A stretch of DNA of 64,000 nt from Novosphingobium lentum NBRC 107847 (GTDB taxonomy: Bacteria > Pseudomonadota > Alphaproteobacteria > Sphingomonadales > Sphingomonadaceae). This document shows, piece after piece, positions 43,362-52,212 of the stretch. The position numbers were made by a program, and so were the translations under genes. The notes beneath the pieces were generated by a model that made no database searches, was not told the origin of the DNA, and saw nothing but the letters and a program-made list of their open reading frames with translations. The stretch covers positions 1 to 64,000 of the forward strand of contig NZ_BCTW01000020.1 in assembly GCF_001590965.1 (NCBI RefSeq). The letters run 5' to 3'. Position 1 is the first letter of the stretch, and each line of letters opens with the position of its first letter.

Positions 43362-43832
43362 ATGAGGTTTCGACTTCCCGAACAAATCCTGCGGTTGGTC
43401 AATGCCCGCAATGAATTGAAGGCGCATTACAGTGGCGTCGATCTTCGATTCACCTTCGACGGCAATCTGGTGGGCGATCTGGGTGAAGCCGTGGCTGCCG
43501 ATCTCTTCGGCCTCAAGCTGACCGGTCGCAGCAACGAGGGCATCGACGGCCATGCGCGCGATGGTCGTTCGGTCCAAGTGAAGGCCAGCGGCACAAGGAG
43601 GGGCGCTCCATTCCGCCTCGTTGAAACTTGCGCAGACCACCTCCTGTTCTTTCATTTTGAATATGATCAGTGCGTTGGTGAGGTGATCTACAATGGGCCT
43701 GAAGAGCCAGTTCGACAGACTTTGCCAGCCAGCTGGGTCGGTCAGCGCAGTGTAGGCACCGCAACATTCCGACGATTGGATAAACTCGTAAGCGAGGATG
43801 CTCGCTTGCCTATGCTTCTGCAGGACAAATAG
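43362..43832 (+). CDS. PD-(D/E)XK nuclease-like protein (DUF6998-like)
   Basis: 156 residues. Glu42 in Gly-Asp-Leu-Gly-Glu, Asp62 in Gly-Ile-Asp-Gly and Gln72-Val-Lys74 follow the spacing of a PD-(D/E)XK restriction-endonuclease-like core (Glu, Asp, then Q/E-x-K). The rest has no added motif. It resembles DUF6998 proteins. It lies in a low-GC accessory patch beside VapBC, with a repeat element before it, and ends flush against pccA. A DNA-cleaving or defence role is inference. Confidence 0.75.
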   Translation: MRFRLPEQILRLVNARNELKAHYSGVDLRFTFDGNLVGDLGEAVAADLFGLKLTGRSNEGIDGHARDGRSVQVKASGTRRGAPFRLVETCADHLLFFHFEYDQCVGEVIYNGPEEPVRQTLPASWVGQRSVGTATFRRLDKLVSEDARLPMLLQDK

Positions 43833-45854
43833 ATGTTCAAGAAAATCCTCATCGCCAACCGGGGCGAGATCGCTTGCCGGATCATCAAGACCGCGCGCCG
43901 CATGGGCATTGCCACGGTCGCGGTCTATTCGGACGCCGACGCGCGGGCGCCGTTCGTGCAGATGGCGGATGAAGCCGTGCATATCGGCCCGTCGCCGGCG
44001 GCCCAGTCGTATCTGATCGCCGACAAGATCATCGCCGCGTGCAAGCAGACCGGGGCCGAGGCGGTCCATCCGGGCTACGGCTTCCTCTCCGAACGCACCT
44101 CGTTCGCCGAGGCGCTGGCTGCCGAGGGGATCGAGTTCATCGGCCCTCCGGTCAACGCCATCGCCGCGATGGGTGACAAGATCGAGTCGAAGAAGCTGGC
44201 GCTCAAGGCCGGGGTCAACGTGGTTCCCGGGTTCGTCGGCGAGATCGACGATACCGAACATGCCGTGCGCATCGCCGACGAGATCGGCTATCCGGTGATG
44301 ATGAAAGCCAGCGCGGGCGGCGGCGGCAAGGGCATGCGCCTAGCCTACAGCGAAAAGGACGTGCGCGAAGGCTTCGAGGCGACCAAGCGCGAGGGGCTGA
44401 ACTCGTTCGGCGACGACCGCGTGTTCATCGAGAAGTTCATCCTCAACCCGCGCCACATCGAGATCCAGATCCTCGGCGACAAGCACGGCAACATTCTCTA
44501 CCTCAACGAACGCGAATGCTCGATCCAGCGCCGCCACCAGAAGGTGGTCGAGGAAGCGCCGTCGCCATTCGTGACGCCCAAGATGCGCAAAGCCATGGGC
44601 GAGCAGTGCGTCGCGCTGTCACGCGCGGTGGGGTACTTCAGCGCGGGCACGGTCGAGTTGATAGTGTCGGGCGCTGACCCGACCGGCGAGAGCTTCTACT
44701 TCCTTGAAATGAATACGCGTTTGCAGGTGGAACATCCGGTAACCGAAGCGATCACCGGGGTCGATCTGGTCGAACAGATGATCCGCGTCGCCGCCGGCGA
44801 AAAGCTGGCGATGACGCAAGCCGACATCGGCATCGATGGCTGGGCGATCGAAAACCGCGTCTATGCCGAAGATCCCTATCGCGGATTCCTGCCCTCGACC
44901 GGGCGGCTGGTGCGCTATAATCCGCCGGTGGCCGGCTGGACCGACGATGGCGCCGAGAACGGCCGGCGTGGCGTCGATGGCGTGCGGGTGGACGACGGCG
45001 TCTATGAAGGCGGCGAAGTCTCGATGTTCTACGACCCGATGATCGCAAAGCTGGTGACCTGGGGCAAGACGCGCGACGAGGCGGCGGACAAGCAGATCGC
45101 CGCGCTCGATGCGTTCGAGATCGAGGGGCTGGGCCACAACATCGATTTCGTCTCGGCGATCATGCAGCACCCGCGCTTCCGCTCGGGCGAGTTGACCACG
45201 GGGTTCATCGCCGAGGAATATCCCGATGGTTTCCATGGCGCGCCGCCATCGGCGGATCTGTCGCGATCGCTGTCGGCAATCGCCGCGTTCCTCGCCGCCG
45301 CGCGGGCGGACCGGGCAATGCGCGTGGATGGGCAGCTTGGCGGCGATCTCGATCCGCCGGCGGACTGGTCGGTCCGCGTGGGCGAGAGCATGCATCGCGT
45401 CACGCTCGATGGCGACGACATCAAGGTGGACGGCACGCCGATCGAGCTGGCGATGGAATACACCCCCGGCGACCGCATGGTGCATGCCGAAGTGGGCGAT
45501 GAACGGCTCTCGCTGAAGGTCGTCCCGTGGCGGTCGGGCTTCAAGCTGACGACGCGCGGCGCGATCCACGAGGTGCACCTGCTGCCTTCGCGGATTGCCG
45601 GGCTGACCAAGCACATGATCGCCAAGATTCCGCCCGATATGTCGCGATACCTGATCTGCCCGATGCCGGGTCTGCTGGTGGCGTTGAACGTGGGCGTGGG
45701 CGACACGGTCGAGGCGGGGCAGCCGCTCGCGGTGGTCGAGGCGATGAAGATGGAGAACATCCTGCGCGCCGAGAAATCGGGCAAGGTGAAGGCGGTCAAC
45801 GCGGCGCAAGGGGAAAGCCTTGCAGTCGACGCGATCATCCTCGAAATGGAATGA
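43833..45854 (+). CDS. pccA: Propionyl-CoA carboxylase, alpha (biotin carboxylase + biotin carrier) subunit
   Basis: 673 residues. The biotin carboxylase part starts Phe-Lys-Lys-Ile-Leu-Ile-Ala-Asn-Arg-Gly-Glu-Ile-Ala and has the ATP-grasp loop Gly-Gly-Gly-Gly-Lys-Gly-Met-Arg. The biotin carrier domain at the C-terminus has Glu-Ala-Met-Lys-Met-Glu, the biotinylated Lys. It carboxylates biotin with bicarbonate and ATP and pairs with the beta subunit at 15331. The ATG follows directly the stop of the PD-(D/E)XK-like gene, so the accessory patch is likely read through into pccA. Confidence 0.95.
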   Translation: MFKKILIANRGEIACRIIKTARRMGIATVAVYSDADARAPFVQMADEAVHIGPSPAAQSYLIADKIIAACKQTGAEAVHPGYGFLSERTSFAEALAAEGIEFIGPPVNAIAAMGDKIESKKLALKAGVNVVPGFVGEIDDTEHAVRIADEIGYPVMMKASAGGGGKGMRLAYSEKDVREGFEATKREGLNSFGDDRVFIEKFILNPRHIEIQILGDKHGNILYLNERECSIQRRHQKVVEEAPSPFVTPKMRKAMGEQCVALSRAVGYFSAGTVELIVSGADPTGESFYFLEMNTRLQVEHPVTEAITGVDLVEQMIRVAAGEKLAMTQADIGIDGWAIENRVYAEDPYRGFLPSTGRLVRYNPPVAGWTDDGAENGRRGVDGVRVDDGVYEGGEVSMFYDPMIAKLVTWGKTRDEAADKQIAALDAFEIEGLGHNIDFVSAIMQHPRFRSGELTTGFIAEEYPDGFHGAPPSADLSRSLSAIAAFLAAARADRAMRVDGQLGGDLDPPADWSVRVGESMHRVTLDGDDIKVDGTPIELAMEYTPGDRMVHAEVGDERLSLKVVPWRSGFKLTTRGAIHEVHLLPSRIAGLTKHMIAKIPPDMSRYLICPMPGLLVALNVGVGDTVEAGQPLAVVEAMKMENILRAEKSGKVKAVNAAQGESLAVDAIILEME

Positions 45855-46226
45855 GTGCACCTCGACCACGATCCTGACGCGCCTGCGAGCGAGACGATCG
45901 ATTTCGACGCCTTCCTGCGCGTCGACATCCGCGTCGGGACCATCGTGGGCGCGGAAGCCTATCCCGGCGCGCGCAAGCCAAGCCTGAAACTGGTGATCGA
46001 TTTCGGCGCGGGCATCGGCCGCCGCAAGAGCTGCGCGCAAGTGGCTTCGCTCTACGATCCGCCCGCGCTGGTCGGACGGCAGGTGGCGGCGGTGGTCAAT
46101 TTCCCGCCGCGCCAGATCGGCAAGGCACTGTCCGAAGTGCTGACACTGGGCTTTGCCGACGGCGAAGGGCGCGTAGTGCTGTTTGCGCCCGATGTGCCGG
46201 TCCCCAACGGATCGCGGCTGTTCTGA
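45855..46226 (+). CDS. csaA: tRNA-binding-domain protein, CsaA-like
   Basis: 123 residues, a single OB-fold. The core Asp-Ile-Arg-Val-Gly-Thr-Ile-Val-Gly-Ala-Glu, Lys-Ser-Cys-Ala-Gln-Val and Asn-Phe-Pro-Pro-Arg-Gln-Ile-Gly motifs fit CsaA, a tRNA-binding/chaperone-like protein. The start is GTG, immediately after the pccA stop. It overlaps the DUF488 gene by one base. Confidence 0.9.
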   Translation: MHLDHDPDAPASETIDFDAFLRVDIRVGTIVGAEAYPGARKPSLKLVIDFGAGIGRRKSCAQVASLYDPPALVGRQVAAVVNFPPRQIGKALSEVLTLGFADGEGRVVLFAPDVPVPNGSRLF

Positions 46227-46684
46227 TGCCCACCATCTGGACCATCGGTTACGAGCAGGCGACCGTTGCAGGCGTGCTGAATGCGCTCACGACGGCAGGT
46301 GTCGAAGTGCTGGCCGATGTTCGCGCGTTGCCGCTGTCGCGCCGACCGGGCTTTTCCAAGAGCGCGCTGGCGGCGGCTCTGGGCGAGGTCGGCATCCGCT
46401 ACGACCATTTCAAGCCGCTGGGCACCCCCGCCGATGGCAGGGCGGCGGCGCGGCGGGGCGACCATGCCGCACTCGCGGCGATCTACGCCGGTCAGCTCGA
46501 ACTGCCCGAGGCCATGGCTGCCGGCGCGCGGCTGCACGATCTGGCCAGCGAGCGGCGCGTTGCGCTGCTGTGCTACGAACGCGATGCCGCGTGCTGCCAC
46601 CGCACCTTGCTGCACGAGGCGATGCTGCCCGAATTCGCTGCGGTCGATCTTGTGCCGGTCGAATTCTTGGGGGCGTCCGCATGA
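46226..46684 (+). CDS. DUF488 domain protein
   Basis: 152 residues. The start Thr-Ile-Trp-Thr-Ile-Gly-Tyr-Glu, Val-Leu-Ala-Asp-Val-Arg-Ala-Leu-Pro-Leu-Ser-Arg, and Leu-Leu-Cys-Tyr-Glu-Arg-Asp-Ala-Ala-Cys-Cys-His-Arg are the DUF488 markers. Function is not established in the family; the C-terminal Cys/His cluster may bind metal. It overlaps csaA by one base and the thioesterase gene by 4 nt. Confidence 0.9.
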   Translation: MPTIWTIGYEQATVAGVLNALTTAGVEVLADVRALPLSRRPGFSKSALAAALGEVGIRYDHFKPLGTPADGRAAARRGDHAALAAIYAGQLELPEAMAAGARLHDLASERRVALLCYERDAACCHRTLLHEAMLPEFAAVDLVPVEFLGASA

Positions 46685-47451
46685 GCCTGCGGGCGATCCT
46701 TGCGTCGGCGGAGGCGGTGGGCGACGGATTGACCGTGACCATTCCCGACGGGTGGTTGCAGGGGCGCACCGCATTCGGCGGGCTGTCGTCCGCGCTGGCG
46801 CTGCACGCCGCCCGGCGGATCGTGCCCGATGCGCCGCCGCTGCGCTCCGCCCAGGTGGCCTTCGTCGGCCCGGTCTCGGGCAACGTCACGGTGACGGCCC
46901 GACTGCTGCGTCGCGGCCGCAATGCCACCTGGGTCACTGCCGAGATTGCCGGGCAAAGCGGCGTTGGACTGGTCACCACTTTCGTGTTCATGGGCGCGAT
47001 CGACAGCGCGTTGCAGGTTGCGGGTGAGGCCGCGCCCGGCGGGCTTTTGCCGCCCGGCGAGGGGCTGGTTCCCCGCAACGGCCCCGGGTTCATCGGCAAC
47101 TTCGAATGGCGCTATGCCGCGGTGGAAGGCGACGAACCGCAGGCCGAGCTGCTCCGCTGGGTCAGGTTGCGCGACCGTGAAGGGCTAGATGTGGAAACCG
47201 AGCTGCTGTGCGTGGCCGATGTCCTGCCGCCGGGCGTCATGCCGCTGCTGCGCGGACCGGAACCGATCAGTTCGATGACGTGGATGTGCAACCTGCTGGC
47301 CGCAGCCCCGCGCACCGATGACGGATGGTGGCTGCTGCGATCACGCGGTGTCTATGCGGACGCTGGCACCAGTTCGCAGGACATGATGCTGTGGAACGCG
47401 GCGGGCGAACCGGTCATCGCCGGGATGCAGAGCGTGGCGGTGTTTGGCTAG
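46681..47451 (+). CDS. Double hot-dog acyl-CoA thioesterase (TesB-like)
   Basis: 256 residues with two hot-dog domains. Trp-Leu-Gln-Gly-Arg-Thr-Ala-Phe-Gly-Gly (first domain) and Ser-Gln-Asp-Met-Met-Leu-Trp (second domain, with the Asp/Gln region of the catalytic site) match the acyl-CoA thioesterase family 8-like group. It would release free acid from acyl-CoA; the acyl chain is unknown. Its stop overlaps the convergent aroB stop. Confidence 0.87.
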   Translation: MSLRAILASAEAVGDGLTVTIPDGWLQGRTAFGGLSSALALHAARRIVPDAPPLRSAQVAFVGPVSGNVTVTARLLRRGRNATWVTAEIAGQSGVGLVTTFVFMGAIDSALQVAGEAAPGGLLPPGEGLVPRNGPGFIGNFEWRYAAVEGDEPQAELLRWVRLRDREGLDVETELLCVADVLPPGVMPLLRGPEPISSMTWMCNLLAAAPRTDDGWWLLRSRGVYADAGTSSQDMMLWNAAGEPVIAGMQSVAVFG

Positions 47452-48563
47452 GCCGAACGGCGCCGCAGTTCGGCGTCCAGAAACGCCGCTACATCGCGCA
47501 TATCGACATCGCGGGCCAGAAAGGTCTGCCCGATCCCGCGCAGCAGCAGGAACGGCAGGGTTCCCGCATCCATTTTCTTGTCGTGCAGCATGTGATCGGC
47601 CAGGCGCTGTCCGTTGCAGCGCAGCGTGAGCGACCCCAGCGAGGCGGGCAATCCGCTGGCCGCAACGTGCGCTGCGATCCGCTCTGCATCCTGGCCGGGC
47701 ATCAAACTTCGCGTCGCCGAAAACCGCGCCGCCAGCACCATGCCCAGCGCCACCGCCTCACCGTGCAACAGCGCGTCGGAAAAGCCGGTTTCGGCTTCCA
47801 GCGCGTGGCCGAAGGTATGGCCCAGGTTGAGCAGCGCGCGGGTGCCGGTGGTCTCGCGCTCGTCCGCCGCGACGATGCGCGCCTTGGCGGCCACGCTGTG
47901 CGCGATCGCGGTCTTGCGTGCGGTGGCGTCGCCCGCAAGCAGCGCGGAACCATTGGCCTCGCACCATGCGAAGAACGCAGGATCGTCGATCAGCCCGTAC
48001 TTGATCACTTCGGCATAGCCCGCACGCACCTGTCGCGGCGGCAGCGTATCGAGCGCGAGCGGGTCGATCAGCACCAGCGCGGGCTGGTGGAACGCACCGA
48101 CCAGGTTCTTGCCCGCCGCCGTGTTGATCGCGGTTTTGCCGCCGACGCTCGAATCGACTTGGGCCAGCAGTGTGGTGGGCAGCTGGATGAACCCGCAGCC
48201 GCGCTTGACGATCGCGGCGGCGAACCCGGTAAGGTCGCCGATCACGCCGCCGCCCAGCGCCACGATCTTGTCGCCACGCTCGACTTCGCGTTCGAGCAGC
48301 CAGTCGACCACGCGCGCCAGCTGTGCCCAGCTCTTGGTTGCCTCGCCCGCCGCCAGCACCAGCCAGTCGCTGGCGATCCCGGTACGGGCGAAAGCGGCGG
48401 TTACCGGCTCGCGCCACGCGGCGGCGACCTGTTCGTCGGTGACGATGGCCACGCGGTCCTTGCGCAGGAACGGACGGCACTCTTCGCCCGCGCGCGCCAG
48501 CAGGCCCGTCTCGATCCGCACTTCGTAGGGCGCGCCGGCTATGGCGACCTCGATTACAGCCAT
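47448..48563 (-). CDS. aroB: 3-dehydroquinate synthase
   Basis: 371 residues. Asp-Lys-Ile-Val-Ala-Leu-Gly-Gly-Gly-Val-Ile-Gly-Asp-Leu-Thr-Gly-Phe is the NAD-binding loop; Leu-Ala-Gln-Val-Asp-Ser-Ser-Val-Gly-Gly-Lys-Thr and the metal site Gly-Tyr-Ala-Glu-Val-Ile-Lys-Tyr-Gly follow, with Asn-Leu-Gly-His-Thr-Phe-Gly-His later. It makes 3-dehydroquinate in the shikimate pathway. The start lies within the 3' end of aroK (10-nt overlap), giving the usual aroK-aroB pair. Confidence 0.96.
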   Translation of the reverse strand: MAVIEVAIAGAPYEVRIETGLLARAGEECRPFLRKDRVAIVTDEQVAAAWREPVTAAFARTGIASDWLVLAAGEATKSWAQLARVVDWLLEREVERGDKIVALGGGVIGDLTGFAAAIVKRGCGFIQLPTTLLAQVDSSVGGKTAINTAAGKNLVGAFHQPALVLIDPLALDTLPPRQVRAGYAEVIKYGLIDDPAFFAWCEANGSALLAGDATARKTAIAHSVAAKARIVAADERETTGTRALLNLGHTFGHALEAETGFSDALLHGEAVALGMVLAARFSATRSLMPGQDAERIAAHVAASGLPASLGSLTLRCNGQRLADHMLHDKKMDAGTLPFLLLRGIGQTFLARDVDMRDVAAFLDAELRRRSA

Positions 48564-49123
48564 TCGTCGATCGCCTTCAGGATGCGGATTGCGGTCTGCT
48601 GGTGCGGGGTTGCCCCGCTCAGGATGTGGATCGGCGCCTGCGAATAGGCAGATTGCCGGTCGTTGCGCAGCCGCGAGAGGATCTCGTGCGGATCGCCATC
48701 GCGCAGCAGCGGGCGGTTGTCCTTGCGGGCGACGCGCTCGACCAGTGTCTCGACCGTGCTGTCGAGCCACACCGCCAGCGCGCGGTCGAGGATCAGCGCG
48801 CGCGTCTCTGCGTCGCAGAACGCGCCGCCGCCGGTGGCCAGCACCATCGGCTTGCCGTCGATCAGCCGGGCGATCACGCGGCGTTCCCCGTTGCGGAAGA
48901 ATGCCTCGCCGTAATTGCTGAAGATTTCCGGGATGGTCAGCTGCGCGGCCAGCTCGATCTCGTCATCGGCGTCGACGAACGGCAAGTGCAGCAGCGTCGC
49001 AAGTTTGCGCCCCACGGTCGATTTGCCCACGCCCATCATCCCCACCAGCACGATCGGGCGATGGATCCGGCGCGCGATGCGGGCGATTTCCGCGCCTGAA
49101 AGGGTGGCCGCTTCAACTTCCAT
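48554..49123 (-). CDS. aroK: Shikimate kinase
   Basis: 189 residues. The Walker A loop Gly-Met-Met-Gly-Val-Gly-Lys-Ser-Thr near residue 35, Asp-Ala-Asp-Asp-Glu-Ile-Glu (shikimate and Mg), Phe-Arg-Asn-Gly-Glu and Ala-Thr-Gly-Gly-Gly-Ala-Phe confirm the family. It phosphorylates shikimate. About 25 residues precede the kinase core. ATG 49123 is the first good start in frame; the frame is open further upstream in the divergent region. Confidence 0.95.
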   Translation of the reverse strand: MEVEAATLSGAEIARIARRIHRPIVLVGMMGVGKSTVGRKLATLLHLPFVDADDEIELAAQLTIPEIFSNYGEAFFRNGERRVIARLIDGKPMVLATGGGAFCDAETRALILDRALAVWLDSTVETLVERVARKDNRPLLRDGDPHEILSRLRNDRQSAYSQAPIHILSGATPHQQTAIRILKAIDEWL

Positions 49124-49236
49124 TGCGAGGCCGCCTATAGTTGCGCTAGGGCGCAGCGCAAGCACCGCCGCGTGGACGACGGGCGCGGTCGATCCGCGCC
49201 GATGCGTTACAAGGGCCGTGCGACAAGTGAGGTCGC

Positions 49237-49374
49237 GTGCGAACAGGCAGGCACATTCTGGCGATCGGCATCGCGGTGCTGATCGCAATTCTGGTGGTGG
49301 CATGGATCAAGGGTGGGACGCAGCCGATGCGCTGGATAGAACAGCCGGTGAAGCCTCCTCGGGGCGCAGCGTGA
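49237..49374 (+). CDS. Small single-pass membrane protein (45 residues)
   Basis: A GTG-initiated frame of 45 codons with GAGG 5 nt upstream. It encodes a short basic N-terminus (Arg-Thr-Gly-Arg-His), one hydrophobic segment from Ile/Leu-Ala-Ile to Val-Val-Ala-Trp (about residues 8-23) and a polar, proline-rich tail of about 22 residues. That is a single-span membrane protein. Its TGA overlaps the ATG of the next gene by one base, so the two are translationally coupled. Family unknown. Confidence 0.7.
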   Translation: MRTGRHILAIGIAVLIAILVVAWIKGGTQPMRWIEQPVKPPRGAA

Positions 49375-51257
49375 TGGCGCGCGCTGCCCTGCTGCCTGTG
49401 ATGCGTCCGCGCCGCTGGGCGTTGCTCGGTTGCGTCGGGCTGCTGTGCCTGTCGGGCGCGGTCGTGGCGCAGCGCGGACCGGAATCGCTGCTGCCGCCCG
49501 GTTTCGACAGCGCGCCCGCCCCGACGCCGGCGCCCAAGGCTGCGCCGAACCGCGCCGCGGCTGCCGAGCCTGCTCCGGTAGGGGCGACCTCCACGCCCGT
49601 CATCCAGGCCATTCCCAAGGGCGCCAGTGGTCCCGTCGCCCCCCGCGCGCCATCGGTCGGGCCGCTGGCAGCGGGCGAGGGCGACATTGCCGATACGATC
49701 GATCCCGATCTGCTCCAGCAGCTGATCGACAGCACCAAGCCCAAGTACGACATTCCCCCCGCCAGCCAGCGCAGTCTGGCCGAAGTCGGCGTGATCGCGG
49801 AACAGGACGGCGGCATGGCGTCCGCATCGACCGCGATGCTCAGCGGGGATTACATCGCCAAGATCATCATCGGCACCAAGGGGCCGCTGGTGTCGCGCTG
49901 GGGCCAGATCCTGCTGCGCCGCGCATTGTCGAGCCGGCTGGCGACGCCGGTGGGCATGAACGGGGCCGATTGGGCGGCGATCAGGGCGCAGACCCTGCTC
50001 AACATCGGCGAGGCGGATGCCGCGCGGATGATGGTGCAGGAAGTCGATAGCGGCGACTACACGCCCTCGCTGGAGGACGCGGCGATGGGCAGCTTCCTGG
50101 CGACGGCGGACCCGGTCGGCATGTGCCCGATCACCGCACTGACCGCGGCGGAGCGCGACGGCCCGCAGTGGGACATGATCCGCGCGATCTGCTCGGCGTT
50201 CACCAGCGATGGCCCACCGGCAATGTCGCAGCTTGATCGCACGATGCGGCACGGTGCCGCCGACAAAGTCGACGTGCTGCTGGCGCAGAAGTTCGCAGGC
50301 GCTGCCTCGACCACCCGGCGGGCGGTCAAGATCGAATGGACCACGGTCGATAACCTGACGCCATGGCGTTACGGCATGGCGCTAGCGACGGGGCTGGAAC
50401 CGCCGGCCGATCTGATGGCCAAGGCGGGTGCGCCGTATTATCTGCTCGCCGCCCGCGCGCCGATGCTGCCGCTGGCCTCACGCGCGGCGGCAGCCGATTT
50501 CGCGGCAGCGCGCGGCGTGCTGTCGAGCGCGGCGATGGTCGATCTCTACAGCCAGCTTTATGCGCAGGACGACCAAGGCGACGAGTGGGCCGGGCGTGCG
50601 ACCAAGCTGCGCGACGCCTACACTGCGGCCAGCCCCGACGACCGGATCAAGGCGATCAAGTCGCTGTGGGGCGACGACAGCGATCCGGCCCGCACTTACT
50701 CGCGGCGGGTGCTGACCGCCTATGCCGCCGCGCGCGTGCTGCCCAGCGACGCCGCGTCGGCCGACGCCGATGCGTTGATCGCCTCGATGCTCACTGCCGG
50801 GCTCGATCGCAATGCGCTGCTGTGGGCGCCGCATGTGTCGCTCGGCAGCCATGCGTGGGGGCTGCTGTCGCTGGCCGCGCCATCGCGCACGCCGGTCGCC
50901 AGCGATGGCCTCAACGCGTTCTACCAGGATGACAACAGCAAGGACGCGCTGCGTTCGGGCTTCCTGCTTGCAGGGCTGATGGGGCTGGACCGCGTGTCCG
51001 GCAGCGACGCCAGCAGTTATGCCGGCAAGCTCAAGATCGACATGAGCCGCCAGACGCGCTGGACCCACGCGATCGACGAAGCGGCGCAATCGAACAATCC
51101 CGCGCTGGTGGCGTTTCTGGCCGGTTTCGGCATGCAGGGATCGGGTTGGGACAAGATGACGCCGGTCTATCTGCTCCACATCGTCGGCGCGCTGCACAAG
51201 GTCGGCCTTGATGGCGAGGCGCGGATGATCGCGGCCGAGGCCATCGCGCGCGTCTGA
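49374..51257 (+). CDS. Large exported protein of unknown function
   Basis: 627 residues. A signal peptide is visible (Arg-Pro-Arg-Arg, hydrophobic core about 17-34, Val-Val-Ala-Gln), followed by a low-complexity Pro/Ala linker (residues about 40-70). The rest is helix-rich with many Ala-Ala-Asp and Tyr-Ala repeats, and could be an alpha-solenoid (TPR-like) periplasmic protein; no catalytic motif is recognised. It is coupled to the 45-residue membrane protein and followed by xerD after 25 nt. Function unknown. Confidence 0.85.
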   Translation: MARAALLPVMRPRRWALLGCVGLLCLSGAVVAQRGPESLLPPGFDSAPAPTPAPKAAPNRAAAAEPAPVGATSTPVIQAIPKGASGPVAPRAPSVGPLAAGEGDIADTIDPDLLQQLIDSTKPKYDIPPASQRSLAEVGVIAEQDGGMASASTAMLSGDYIAKIIIGTKGPLVSRWGQILLRRALSSRLATPVGMNGADWAAIRAQTLLNIGEADAARMMVQEVDSGDYTPSLEDAAMGSFLATADPVGMCPITALTAAERDGPQWDMIRAICSAFTSDGPPAMSQLDRTMRHGAADKVDVLLAQKFAGAASTTRRAVKIEWTTVDNLTPWRYGMALATGLEPPADLMAKAGAPYYLLAARAPMLPLASRAAAADFAAARGVLSSAAMVDLYSQLYAQDDQGDEWAGRATKLRDAYTAASPDDRIKAIKSLWGDDSDPARTYSRRVLTAYAAARVLPSDAASADADALIASMLTAGLDRNALLWAPHVSLGSHAWGLLSLAAPSRTPVASDGLNAFYQDDNSKDALRSGFLLAGLMGLDRVSGSDASSYAGKLKIDMSRQTRWTHAIDEAAQSNNPALVAFLAGFGMQGSGWDKMTPVYLLHIVGALHKVGLDGEARMIAAEAIARV

Positions 51258-51282
51258 TCGCGCACCAGATCGGGAGCACCGC

Positions 51283-52212
51283 ATGGTCGACGCAATCGCC
51301 GATTTCCTGGCGATGCTGGCGGCCGAACGCGGTGCTGCCGCCAACACCCTGGCCGCCTATCGCCGCGATCTGGTGGCCGCCCAAGCGGTCGTCGGCGATC
51401 TCGCCTCGGCTGATGGTGCTAAGCTTGAAACCCTCGGCCAAGCCTGGCGCGATCTGGCGCCGTCGAGCGTGGCGCGCAAGGTTTCGGCGCTGCGTCAGTT
51501 CTATGGCTTCCTGATCGACGAAGGACGGCGCACTGACGACCCGACGAGTGCGATGCCGCGACCGCGCAGCCGCCGACCGCTGCCCCGTCTGCTCGATCAT
51601 CATGATATCAAACAACTTTTTTCACATGCGGAGCAGGAGGCGACGACCCACGACGCACCGGGCTTGCGCATGCTGGCGCTGCTGGAGCTGCTCTACGGGT
51701 CGGGCCTGCGCGCGACCGAACTGGTCTCCCTGCCGTTGAGCGCGGTGCCGCGCGATGCGCCGCTGCTGACGATCGCGGGCAAGGGCGGGCAGCAGCGCAT
51801 GGTCCCGGTGGGCAAGCGCGCGGGCATGGCGCTGTCGGCGTGGCTGGCGGTGCGGCCTTCGGGCGGGAAGCACGTGTTCCCTTCGCCGGGTGGCGGGCAC
51901 CTGACGCGGGTGCGCCTGTTCCAGCTGCTGCGCGACCTGGCCTTGCGCGCCGACATCGATCCGGCGCGGATCAGTCCCCACGTGCTGCGCCACGCCTTTG
52001 CCACGCATTTGCTCGAAGGCGGGGCGGACTTGCGCGTGTTGCAGACGCTGCTGGGCCATGCGGACATCGCCACCACGCAGATCTACACGCATGTCGATGC
52101 GGCCAGGCTGGTCGCGCTGGTCAACTTGCGCCATCCGCTGGCCGAAGGGGCTGCCGGCGGTCATGCGCCAAGGTTGACCGGCGCGCGCCATATCCCTAGC
52201 GCGAAGCCATGA
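51283..52212 (+). CDS. xerD: Tyrosine recombinase XerD
   Basis: 309 residues. N-terminal SAM-like DNA-binding domain, then the catalytic domain with Arg143 (Gly-Leu-Arg-Ala-Thr-Glu-Leu), the His233-x-x-Arg236-His237 box in His-Val-Leu-Arg-His-Ala-Phe, Leu-Gly-His-Ala and nucleophile Tyr268 in Ile-Tyr-Thr-His-Val. Size and sequence fit the core Xer recombinase that resolves chromosome dimers at dif, not a phage integrase. It overlaps accA by 4 nt. Confidence 0.93.
   Translation: MVDAIADFLAMLAAERGAAANTLAAYRRDLVAAQAVVGDLASADGAKLETLGQAWRDLAPSSVARKVSALRQFYGFLIDEGRRTDDPTSAMPRPRSRRPLPRLLDHHDIKQLFSHAEQEATTHDAPGLRMLALLELLYGSGLRATELVSLPLSAVPRDAPLLTIAGKGGQQRMVPVGKRAGMALSAWLAVRPSGGKHVFPSPGGGHLTRVRLFQLLRDLALRADIDPARISPHVLRHAFATHLLEGGADLRVLQTLLGHADIATTQIYTHVDAARLVALVNLRHPLAEGAAGGHAPRLTGARHIPSAKP

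Noticed and set aside
51283..52212. Tyrosine recombinase as the integrase of a mobile element
   Set aside because: It matches core XerD in length and motifs and sits coupled to accA, a housekeeping gene; no phage or element genes lie nearby.
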